Shown here piece after piece: positions 11,501-23,500 of a DNA stretch of 64,000 nucleotides. This DNA comes from Amblyornis subalaris. Lineage: Eukaryota > Chordata > Aves > Passeriformes > Ptilonorhynchidae. Each line of letters starts with the position of its first letter. The first letter of the stretch is position 1. The notes beneath the pieces are model-generated. The model saw nothing but the letters and a program-made list of their open reading frames with translations, was not told the DNA's origin and did not search any database. A program made the position numbers and the translations under genes. The DNA lies in the NCBI GenBank assembly GCA_018881555.1, contig JACAXG010000013.1:9152191-9216190 (forward strand). Direction: 5' to 3'.

Positions 11501-14500
11501 ATGCTACACTATGAGACGAATTTATTAGTGGGGAAAAAAGGTATTTTTCTGGAACATTTTGAAAATCCACCTTTTAACTTTTTTTTCCCCTGCCCAATTT
11601 TAAGCTCTTGAATGAGACCTTTTGGTTGCCCTGGGCTTCCTAATCACAGAGAAATAATGCAGTGGACATCTTAAGTGGGTTAGGCTGACGTCTGAAGATT
11701 ATCTCTCTCCATTTATATATAGAATAAAACTCNTGTAATGAAGTTCCCAGCACTTGCACAAACACATTTAATTGCACATACTCAATTTGGTGCTGAGAGG
11801 TGGGTGGGATGAGCTTATGGGGTTTTTTTGGGAGATGCCCACAATGAAAACACCTCTTGCCTGCTGCTGCCATCCCAGGGCCGTCCCCACCCCAGTGTGC
11901 TCCGGGCACACCAGCACTCCGTGGCTGCCCCAAGCCCTGCTGTTCGATCCATCCTGGTACAGCTATCCTAAATGCAGTTCTGAGGGTCTAACCCATCTCC
12001 TTTCTTAAATACCAAGTGTTCTCTTGCTAGCAGTGGATGAGCAGCCCCAAACAGCCACACGAGCCCACCTGGCATCCGAGGGCCGCGCGGAGGAAGCCCA
12101 GGACAGTCGGAGACGCAGGGGCAGCTCCTGTCACTATCATGCGGACGCAGCCCCCGAGACTTGCCTGGTTGGTAGCAGAAGGAAACAAAAGAAAGCATCA
12201 GAAGTTACTGCAGATGGCAAAAACAGCAGCTCTGTGAGCATTGCTTACACTAAGCTTGCACGAAATGCTCTCTCTAGAATAGATGTGGAAGATTCGCTGC
12301 TTATGGCAGGGGGTTGGAACTAGATGATCTTCAAGGACTCTTCAAACCCAAACTATTCTGGGATTCTATGATTCTATGATGTGGCCNTGTATGGAAATAT
12401 GAACTGGCCCTGAAGGTTTCCTGAGGGATATAACCCCATTCAGTGTACAGAAGCGGGTGTCCCCACATCCCCGAGCTGCTCAGCCTCGGCTCCTGCAGCT
12501 GCTGTGCCTGGCCAGGCTGCAGATCTGGCTCTGGGAACTGCTGGGAAAAAACAGACTCTTTCCCCATCCAGTTTTCTTTGCTTTTTTACACCTCATCGGT
12601 TTTAATGAATTGCCTCCCAAGCCCTCTGAAATAATGCTGTCCCTTTTTTAAGGCAGATGACCTTCAAATATTTCTGGAGGGTATTACATCAATTCCTGTG
12701 TCCCATTTTCCTTCTTTCTCCTCCCCCTTCATTTCCTTTTCCTTGTTCTAAAAGTGAAAAAGAAAACCCAGCACAAAAGAAAACAAGTACTGAGTCTGCC
12801 TGTCTCGCCAGCCCTTGCATCAATATGCAGCCTGGCTGCTCCTGGCTGGGTGAACTCTGCTATCTTTGCACACTGAGGACAACTAATCCACAGACCACAA
12901 GTACAGTCAGTTTCTTTAGTTAAAAATAAAGTGGCACGTCTCCAGATAAGTTATCCGATTAAAAAATGAAGTAACCAGAGCCTCCTGGAGTAGTACAGAG
13001 CCCAAAAACACTGGTTTAAAGCCAATTTAATATTTTTTTTAACTCTTTTTTTGTGTGTGGCACACAGCAGGGCATTCTGATTTCTTTCCCCTCTTGCGAA
13101 ACCATGATTCATGTGTGCATTTTTCTTTACACCCTTATTCTTCTTTTCCCAGGAAAAAAGCAGGTTTGAGTATGCCCAACTGAAACCCAACCTTAAATCC
13201 AATCCTATCTATAGAGATTTTGCAGAAAACTTTGGAGCAACATCTCTTTGATCCGTGACTCCTCTTTTCATGACCACCTTCCTGAATTTCATCCCTGGAG
13301 TAGGCTTGACACAATCCTCTCCTCCCNTGCAGTGGCACAGCTTCTATCTGAGAGCTGCAAAAATTTTTTGGCACTATTCCATAAATAAGTAATTTCTTGG
13401 TGCTGTGGAAGAGGGATGTGGCAAACACTNTCTTAGCCTGCCCTGTGTTTCTCCACTTCCCTCTGGAAAGTTATCCCTGAGAGAATTGAAATTTTGACAT
13501 TATGCATGGTGCTTAAAAATGAAAAAAAAAAAAAAATAGGCAAAACTTCACAGAACTGTGCTGAGTTCCCTTATTCTATTCAATTTTCCAGTCTATTCTT
13601 CGCTAGTGAGTAGCGATTGCCCACAGTTCATCATCAGGCAAGTGGGCCACAGTGACTTTAAGGAATCACAGAATCATAGAATTGTTAAAGCTGGAAAAGG
13701 CTTCTAAGATCATCAAGTCCAACCAACAACTCAGCACCACCACCTTGTTCACCCCTAAACCATGTCCTCACGTGTCACATCCCCATCTCTTTTTAAGACT
13801 TTGAGGAATGGTGACTCCATCACTGCTTTGGGAAGCTTGTTGCAATGCTTGACAACCCTTTCCATGAAGACATTTTTCCTACTATCTAAAACTCCCTTGG
13901 CAGAAAACCAGTCATTGCTAGAAGAAACAACAGGCCTTTAACTTCAGACTAACTTCTTAAATCACTTACCTGTATTTTATTAAAGAAAAGTTTATCCCAC
14001 AAACTGTCATTTCTAATGATGCCATTTCGAACTTCAGCCTTNTTCCGTCTCGCAGCAAATTCCAGGATCCAGCGCTTAAGGGATGTGTCAGCCTGGCTGA
14101 AGATCTGTGGGAGCATGGGATGGCATCCAGGAGAGAGAGCACATCAACACCTATTCTCCCCATGACACCCTCCCAGCCAGGTGGATGCAGCTGCATTTGC
14201 AGCACAGGTAAACAAGGCTACACCGGGGTTTGTTAGTGGGGGAAAAAGGAATAATGTATTTTACTCCATTCCTATTGTACATGTTGTTCCTTTGGGGGAA
14301 AAAGAGAGGATGGTGGTGCAGGCTTTGACTAGGTGGACAGGGCTGCTCTTACTATATAATTTCCAAGATAGGATTCGGTGAAGTCGTGCAACCTGAGCAA
14401 CAGGGAATGGGGGCTGCTTTTACCTGAGCTTAATCAGCGACCAGCAGGAACTACACCTCAACAAATGAGAACCCCCCCCTCTAATGAGGCAACAGAACCC

Positions 14501-17500
14501 CTGACCCAACAGCCCTGACCTTGGGGAAAAATTAAATCGGTAGCTTGTGCTTAAGCTTGTCTTTGGAGGATAAGTCTTCTGAGGAATAAATATTCCCAGC
14601 TGGTCAAACAGATTTAACGTGATGACCAGACTTGCCTGTCTTAAATACCTTTACCTCAGTTTTTAAATCNAAAAGCCACCCTCACATTTACACTGCCTAA
14701 ATCCTCAAAGGCTTTTTGAAGTTCTTGATTCTCAGCTGTTGTTGCTACCAGAAAGACAGATTCAAGTTTCAAAACTGGTTGAAGGGCACAAGAAGTCCTT
14801 GTGCAGCCAGGTTTGACTGATGTTTCTGTAATGAAAAAATCCCTCATCTCTAGAAATGTCACTGGTAAGCTCAGTGAGAACAAGGTAAGAGGCTAATACA
14901 GGGGGATTTCATATTCACACACAATAGCTGTGTCTGGAGTCTGTATAAGTCNTAATACAACCTTACACGCTGGAGGAGCTGTATCGGTTACACAGGGTGA
15001 GAATGTGCTTGCAGAAAGGCAGAAATAGCGTAATCTGCTTGAGGAATCTCCATGACTAGGAATTCTTCCACGTAAGTGCTACAGGGACACAAACTTCATT
15101 ATTCCAAAAAGAGCAAAATCAAACTCACCTTGTCATACATTCTGTTCAGCAGCCGTGGCACGACGGGGAAGATGGTTGGCCGCAGTGCCTTCATATCATC
15201 AGACAGGAGGCGAATGTCTCCTTGGAAGAAGCCAATTCGCCCTCCGTGGCAGTATACTACAGACTGATGGGGAGAAAAAGGAGCACATGTAACTCCCTTG
15301 CTTTTAATTCCCACAGCAGACCATCCCTCCCAAGCGCAGAAGCACCTTTCCTGAATTTCTGCTCTCCAATATGACAAAAATGAGGCTTTAGAAATACATT
15401 TAGAAGAAATGGTAAATTTTGCGCTTAATAGAAATATCCAGGTAGTTCTGGATGCTTTTCAGTACTGGCAGTTCAGCATCCACCAAATTTGCCACTTGTT
15501 CTGGAAGAACAAGGAGTCAAAGCTTTTGGAAGGGATTTCCCTTCATCCCCTGCATACGGGGATGGAGAAGTCCCAGTTATGGTCAGATTCTGGGTCAGAA
15601 CTTCCCTGAAGCCCAGTCCTCCCACAGCAGCTCACACCATGAGGACCTACTGTCAATACAGAAATGCAAAGTAAGGAACATCGTAAAACACTGAACAGCA
15701 GCCGATTTTTAGATGTTAATACTTTAGTTTTGTTTAAATACAACAATATAAACTACGTTAGCAGTACAGTGCCTGACCCTGTATCCCAGGAATAGAAGCC
15801 CACTTCACAAAAGGTGCTTGACTTGTACAGAAACTACAAATCCAGAAGTTTTGTACTTGCAAAGAAAACAGGATGCTTTCATCAGATCAGAATGGAGCTC
15901 GATGTAGAATGGGGCAGGGGGCTGCTGGCCATGAGCCAACTGGCAGCTGCTTACTGGTAACCAGTAACCCTGCCAAGGACCAGTCACGAACTGGGTCAAA
16001 CTGGCATTTGGAGACCAGCACTGCTCCCCTGCTTTTAGAGTGCAAGGAGGGAAAGGCATCCTCAGCAAGTGCCCGTGATGCCAGAGCTGAGCCCAGCCTT
16101 CCTGGGCAGACAGAGAACTTCAGCTCCCTTTGGTGGGCTTGTCTCCCCCAGATAACTAAACCAGTTAAAAAGTCCTTAAGAGACATCCAGGTCTTTTTGT
16201 GCTGCTCCTAAAAATTTGTGATACTAACCAGAGTGCTCTCACTGCTCTGTCAGGCAGTTAGAGACTGTTTCCATCAGCTGAAACCACAGGAATTTTACAC
16301 ATGTGATGTGAGTTTAATGAAAATCACACTGCTGAATCTGTGCTTTACACTGCACATGAATTTTTTTTAAAAAAGAAAATTTAATCACTGTGCTCATTGG
16401 GAATTAAAAATAACAACTAGAAATTTTTAGCTTTAAAGAATCTATGTATATAATTTTAACTGTAAATTCCAGGAACTAATAATGTTGGCTAAAACTAGGG
16501 ACACTGACGCAATGCTTGCTGTTCAGAATGCTTTTGAAAATTACTTTTTAGCCCTTTTGAAAAAATCCTTATATTAATAAGCTTTTCTAGCAGGGAGGAT
16601 AAACCTAGACATCCTTTGGAGGCTGTCCCTTTCAGTACAGCAACATCCTGTGAAATGAAAGCATTTCAAATGTTTCTAATTTCTTTCTGCCTCCCCTCAG
16701 ATGAATTTTGAATAATTACATTCTTGTTTGCCCAAGCAGTGCTGGCACACTGACCGACTTGACTTGCAAGTGGAGAAAGGCTGTGCTGTAATTCTCCAAA
16801 TCTTTCATGGGCTTTCACTTCCAATTTGTGAGGTTTTTAAGAGGGAAAAAATATATTACTTCTGGCACAGATGTTACTAAGAGGTGGGAGGTTTATATTC
16901 AGATGCCTGTCTGACTCAGAAAGTATGCTTTCAGCCTGAAACAGGCCTCCCTGAGAAAGTACAGAGCTGCAACCGGATCCAGATCCAATCTTCACACACG
17001 GGATCAATTCTGTGTTTGCAGCTTCTCAGGCTGGGAGACCTGATGTGGTTGTCTCACCTGAGTTGCCTAACACACCAATTGCAGCACAAATTATCAACTT
17101 TTTTTTTTTCCCCGAAAGAGNTGTGGAGTCAGTTCTGCAGGCTGGCAAGAGCTAGTGCTTGGATCTGCCACAATTCCCAGGGGACACAGGCNCCAGTGAA
17201 TGCCCACCGCATGCTGCCCTGCCAGGAGGATCACATGTCTCACACCATGATCTCAGTTTCCTCTTTTTCAGTGTCTGCCAAGTTGGGGGTTTTTTTGCAG
17301 ATCACGTTATTTATGCAATAAAATTATTTTAGCTGATGTAGAAAATGGCATGAAATCATCTTGACTCACATGACACCTCATCCTATAGTGCTTTGAAAAA
17401 CTGTCCCACAAATTGCTCAGGTAGCAGTAGCCATGAGCTGAATGAGCAATGAGTTTGGCTCATTGCTGAAGGGCTATTTTTTAATCCCTGAGCCAGGTGT

Positions 17501-20500
17501 AAACTGGACAACTTGGGAAACTCCCCTGGCATCGCTCTGGACACACAGCCATGTCACTGAGACCACGGCTCCGGTGTTACGCACATGGCACTTCTGGAGT
17601 ACAAGCTTTTTTAGTGCTACAAGATATTGCTGGTTATTTAGTATTTTATTCATTTTATTTTATTTTTTTTTGTTGGTGTGGAAAAAAGATGATTTCCGCT
17701 GACACCAGGACCTTACCTGTACCATTCTCTCAAACATGTGTGCTAAAGGCAAATAGGAAATGTGTACATCCTCACAAGTAGGAGACCACTGACTCTGGAA
17801 GAAAACACAAGGAGCCCCACGAGGCCTCGTCAGTTCAGGCAGGTTTCTTACCTGTATAACTCTTTCAAACATGTGAGCCAGAGGCAGGAAGGAGATGAGC
17901 ACATCGTCCTGTCTCGGAAAGATCACTTTCTGCAGGTGAAGGGCATGGGAGACAGAAAGGAAAGAAACACTGACAGGAAGACAACAAGAAAGTCATAAAA
18001 CAATAAAAAGAAAAATGGCACCAGAGGAGCAAAAGGGTAAAGATTGTCAAGAGAGGAGGGAGTGGCGGACACAGGGAAGCGTTAAAGCCACAGCATCATG
18101 GAGCTCGGTTAGCAGGAGGAGTAAAGAGCACGGAGATGTACACACAGGGCAACGGAGAGGTCTCTCCTTGGCAGAAGGCAGATCGTATCCNCGCAGCTCA
18201 CGCTGGGAATGGAGGCTCACCCTGACGGAGAATCCAATTTTTATTCACTGCTTTCTACCAGGAGGTGCTGAGACCCCGATCTGTGCTCTCAGCTGTGTGC
18301 AGACAGCAGCATCCTGCAGGAGCCCCCAGGATCCCAGTGCTAGCCTGCCGGAGCCTCCAGGATCCCTGTGCTAACCTGCAGGAGCCTCCTGGACAGCAGC
18401 AGGGCTCTGCAGGAGCAGCACTTTTCTACATTGCATAGAGCCCATTCAAGAATCACAGTGTTACTAGAGTCAGAGGTTTTTTTTTCTTTTCCTTTGGTTA
18501 ATCATTGATTTGAATCAGAATATGTTGGAAGAACTAATGATTTCATCTTCAGCTGCAAAAATTAATTACTTCTGTTAGTGTTTCTCATCATTTTAAGTGA
18601 TTAAAATGTGATTTTAAGGGCATTATGACTGTCCCACAGACAGGCACAGTGGGGAAAGAAAAGTTGGACAAATTATTAAAAAATATAAAAGTGACCAGTC
18701 TTCAGTTCGCCGAGTTTTTAGCCTTCTCTTGCAGGCTGCAATAAACAAAGGCCCCAAGAGGCTTACCTAACCCATGCCCCAAAAGAAAATAACCTTTCTA
18801 CCTGCATTTCCTAGGGTACAGCTTGCTGTAATNTTATGGACTAGAAAAACTGAAAGGTTGACTACCCAATAATTTGCATCAAGGCCAGTGGTTAGTGGAA
18901 AATGGGTATAAAAATCTATCAGCTCACAGTATTAACAGTTTATACCCACTTTGCATCTCCACTGCTTGGAAGGAATCAATAGCCCATGACCTGGGATACA
19001 GTGGATAGAGACAAAGAAGCTCCTCCCTCAGGGGATATTTTATTGAAGTTAAATCTGGTCTGGTCAGATTTGGGTATGGCCTCCCATCCTCACCTAGTAA
19101 GTCAAACCTAAGTCAAATGTCATTGACCACGTGGGTGTTCTCAGCATCCCATTTCATATTATTGTGTCTGTCAGTCTGAATGAAGCCATTAGGGCCTGCA
19201 GATCTATTTATACATGTTTCAATTTGGCTTCATTTTCTGCAAGCACAGTAATGCAAAACCTTTAACATCAACCAGCAGGTTTTTTAATACTGCTTTAAGG
19301 GCCCAGACAAAATAACTTGATTTTAAATCAGACCAAAATTATGACATTGAATAGCGTTTTACAGTTGGCACCATTGTCCAGTTAAATGTAAAAATGAGAA
19401 CAGCTTCTTGGTATTTGAGAACAGCCTTATAATAAAGCTCTGGACTCACTTCAAAGTGTGTTCAATTTGTAAAAATCACTGAACTAAGCAAAACTGTCAC
19501 AAGAATTTGTAAACAGCAAATCGACAGGACTTCTCATTTTATTTCTTTAATTTATACTACTTTCAAGTGTTTCACACTTCGCTCAATTTCATTACTGTGG
19601 TCAGACATTACCCAAATCTTATGGATCAGCTACAGGCATTTACCCTCTGCCAGCAATACTCTGGTGACTGGAGCTATCGAATTTACAACCACTTACACCA
19701 GACTCCAGTCTCAATCTGATACCTCTGAGATCAATCAGAGTCCCACTGCCGCCAGCAAACTCTAAATCCATTTTTATGGGCCAGTCCTGGAAGATGCCAA
19801 GTTCCCTCAGCTCTAAATTAGCTCTCTTCCAAAATAAACGTTCCTGCCCTTTGAAGCTCAGGCCTCTCCACGCCTCAGCTTTCATTTGTGCCTCTTGCTG
19901 CCGCTGAAGCCACGAGAGCTCCTGTGCCGAGGAGCCCGAGGGCTCACAGCAGCACTGGCATTTCNTACTGCACACTGTGGAGGCATGGTCCTGCAAACAC
20001 TGCAACACGTGAGTTCAGTGGGATTTCTTACATCACATGTCTGAGTTCCTTTACACCAGTGGTCCGGAAATCTCAGAAAGTTCAGGGATTAGGGTAATAA
20101 GACTGCACTAATTTCAACAACAACAACAAGACCAGTAAGGTGTATGAGGTAACCCATGGTCTATCCCATGTGCGTATAACTATTTTATAGAATTGTCTGT
20201 TCACTACCAAAAATTAGATTATTTATATTTGTTCTATATAAGGTGTATAAAATCCTTACTATGTCATGGTAAACTGATTCTGCTTCCTANATTGTTTCTA
20301 AACATGATTTTACACATTGTATGAAATGTATTATAAAGGCATTTGGTCAGAACTAGGCTCTTTTAGAAATATGTATAACAGGAACTGAGATATACTGGAA
20401 TATCAAGGAAATTAACCATTAATCATTCTTGTAAAAAAGCATGTATGTTCTTATATATACATATATATATATATACACCTATACATATATATATGTATAT

Positions 20501-23500
20501 ATATATTTATACACACACACACACTCTTTGTAGGCAGAGANCTTTCAAATGAATGAGGACATTGTGGGGCACAAAGGGACACAAAGAGCACCAGAAGACC
20601 CTGAACTTCTCTTCAAGCATCAGTTGCAACTGTACAGGGCTTGTGTGCTCTCCTAGTTTTTCAAAACAAGTTAATTAATTGATTTATAGGAGTCAGCATT
20701 GCTTCTCAAAAGCCCTTTGTGCCCTACAGAGGCTGGGAGCCAGGGCTGGGAAGGGCATTTAAAGCCCTCCAGTGCTGGAGGTTCAGCCTTGCTCCATCTC
20801 CATGGATTTGGCCCTCTGAGCAGGAGAAATTTCACCTTTTATCTGCAAAAGTGTATTTCCTNCAGGGCCTGTGCAGGGCCACAGCTTAACCCACACACTC
20901 TGCACAGGGCAATGTTTTCTAGCTCAGGGTATTCACCTCTGTCACTTTCAAAAAGCCTGAAAAATCCGCCACCACGTTCCCATGGGTCAGCATAGCACCT
21001 TTGGGGTTTCCTGAAAGGAAACAGAGAGGGAGTTTAAAAGATGAGCCAGAAAGTAACTTTCAAAAGCTTAACAAAAAAAAACAAAATGAGAAATGGTTAA
21101 AATATTACNTTCACTTCTTGAATTTTAAAACTTACGTAATTTTCACCATCATTTCTGTGCACTAACATGCACCAAAAACACTGCAATATTCAAAACTTAA
21201 TAAAATGATACTGTGAACAGAAATATTTCTATTGGAGACTCTGGAAAACAGTTTCCAGCAGAAAAAGCCCAACTGCAATTTTTGAGAGTGCTCACATGGA
21301 GCCACTGAGCCAATGAGCACAGCCATCAGACCTGGCTGGCTGTTCCAGCCTCTCCAGGGAGGATTTATTTCATCCAGATTTTGACTAAGAATGATCTTGA
21401 ACATCAAGAAATACCATTTAAAAGGCTGTTACACTCTCAATGAGCCAATATTCTGGAAGATGCGAACAATTCAGAGAACAAGTANTAAGTGGGAAAAATT
21501 AGGCAAAAAGAAGAAGATCCTTTGAGACTGCAATTAAAGGAAGTAATTAATAGTGCCAGCAGCAGAGGAGCGATGTCTTGGAGACAGACCTAAACTCATT
21601 AGGGAGGCAGCAAAGCCCCCATGTTGCTGGGCACTGCCCGTGCAGCGTTTCATCCGCCCCTGACAGGCACCTCCAATATTTGCCTTTTTTACCTTCTCTT
21701 CTCAGCTGACCATGATACATCTCTTGTATTTCATATCTGTTTGGACGCCAAAACACGAGGTTTGTTAAGCAGCAAACACATAGCCTGGAACCCCCAAGTT
21801 CACAAAGCAGTGGCACAGAGGGCTCTGCACGTCCTCCTGTCACAGCAATGTCCCTTTTCATCACCCTCCAAGGCTTTATTTCTGAAGAGAAGGTGTAGCT
21901 CAGTTCGCATAAAGATTTCAGGGCCAGCCTCTTTCTCTCCAGCATGTTTTTAAGCAGATTGTTTTAATTCGATCANGCCACTGCCACGTAGCTCCTGCTG
22001 CTCCGTGCGGAAGCAGGTCGGAGGAGCTTTACCTGCAGGTGCCCTGCNTGTCCCCAGCACCATGGGCAGGGGCAGCCTGGCAAAGCTCCTGCAGTTAATG
22101 TAACAAAATGGTAAATCAGCCAGAATTTCATTCTGCCTTCCTCATATTAGGAAGGGGGAGTGGTGATTTGTGAATAGGTTTCAGCACAGGAAGATATGTT
22201 CAACCCTCTCGCTTCAGAGCAGTTTGCGGGCTGTGTTGCTGGCAGCCCTCCAGTCTGGGCACGGGCACAGGCACTGAGCCCTGTGCCCTGCCACCATCAC
22301 CAACATCGCTCCTACTCGACCTCCCAAATAATTAAAGGCAGGCCCAAACAGCAGTAGCAATTGCGGCACACATTTATTGTAATAGAGCAGGATGTTTTTA
22401 ACACAAAAGGTTTTACTGAAAATCCCTATTTGCTGTTCCAAGTGCCTTGAGTAATTCAGTCCCNAACACTTGCAGGTGAACATGGTGCACAGGAGGCTGG
22501 TTTGGTCTTGTCCTCATCCAAAGCTCCGGAGTGAAGCTGGGACTGACAGCTTTGTCAGCGACAGCCACTCCNATCCTAACATGTTGGACCAGCAGGCTCA
22601 CGAGTGCCAGCTCAGCCTGGCAGGTTATTTTCACAGCTGGGTGCACACATGGATCTAGACTTCAAGAATACAGCTGACACTGGTTTGTGGAGTTAATACA
22701 CACCACGACTCAAAAATCATTTGTGTTGTTTAGTTGTGTCCAACCAAACNTGTATGCTCAGCCCCTGCAGTTCTAGAAGCAGCCGTGCTCCCGCAGCATT
22801 GCACAGGTCAGGCACCAGTGGAGAGGATGTGCTCAGTACTGGTTTGGAAACTCAAAACCATGCCCNCAGGCACAGCTCTGGTCCTTGCACCTTGACAAAA
22901 TTCTTCAGGCGTTTTTTGGGAAGATTTCAAGTCTTCAGTGCCAGGCTGGAGGTGGGACTGGGAGCAACCTGGTCTAGTGGAAGGTGTCCCTGCCCATGGC
23001 AGGGAGTTGGAACTAGACATGTTTAGAAGTCCCTTCCAAGCCAAACTATTCTGTGATTCTATGAAACTNTTTCTCAGACCTTCGACTCNTTTACTTACTC
23101 CACCTCTAGCTTTAATGTAGATCAGTACCTCTGCCATGTCTGGAAGAAGTGTGGACATCCTGGCTCCTTCCTCTGCACCCCTCCTNCACAGGCTCAACAT
23201 TCCAGATGGTGATAATTGTGTCAAAGCAGAGCAGCAGTGTTGGAGCCAGGAGTCTTCATCAGGAGAAATCCAGAACAAACTGAGGCAGCTGAAGCTTTTT
23301 GAGTTGGGAGACTCCTGTAAATTTCAACCTTCCTTAGTAGTTCTGTTTTAAGAGTTAACCCCGCAAAACAGGCACCCCTTTCTATGAGCCCTTTCCCAGA
23401 ATTACCACTTTGAGAGAAGAAGGTTGGCAGNGATGCTGCTTTTCTATTTACAAAAATCAATGCCATTTCTGTAATTCTGTTCTTGTTTGAATTTCCTCGC

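Larger units (their letters stand above)
11240..13969 (-). other. ACSL6 introns 13 and 14 (interrupted by exon 14)
   Basis: Contains two CR1 copies (about 12270-12381 and 13661-13905). Otherwise unremarkable. Confidence 0.75.
17930..20936 (-). other. ACSL6 intron 10
   Basis: 3.0 kb holding a 31-bp minisatellite (about 18313-18402) and a TA/CA microsatellite (about 20450-20525). No CR1 copy was recognised. Confidence 0.75.

Noticed and set aside
20450..20525. TA/CA run as a structured RNA or origin-like element
   Set aside because: It is an ordinary microsatellite; the self-complementarity follows from the simple sequence.
22808..23278. 156-codon minus-strand open frame
   Set aside because: It overlaps a CR1 copy read from its opposite strand and contains N positions; no domain is visible.
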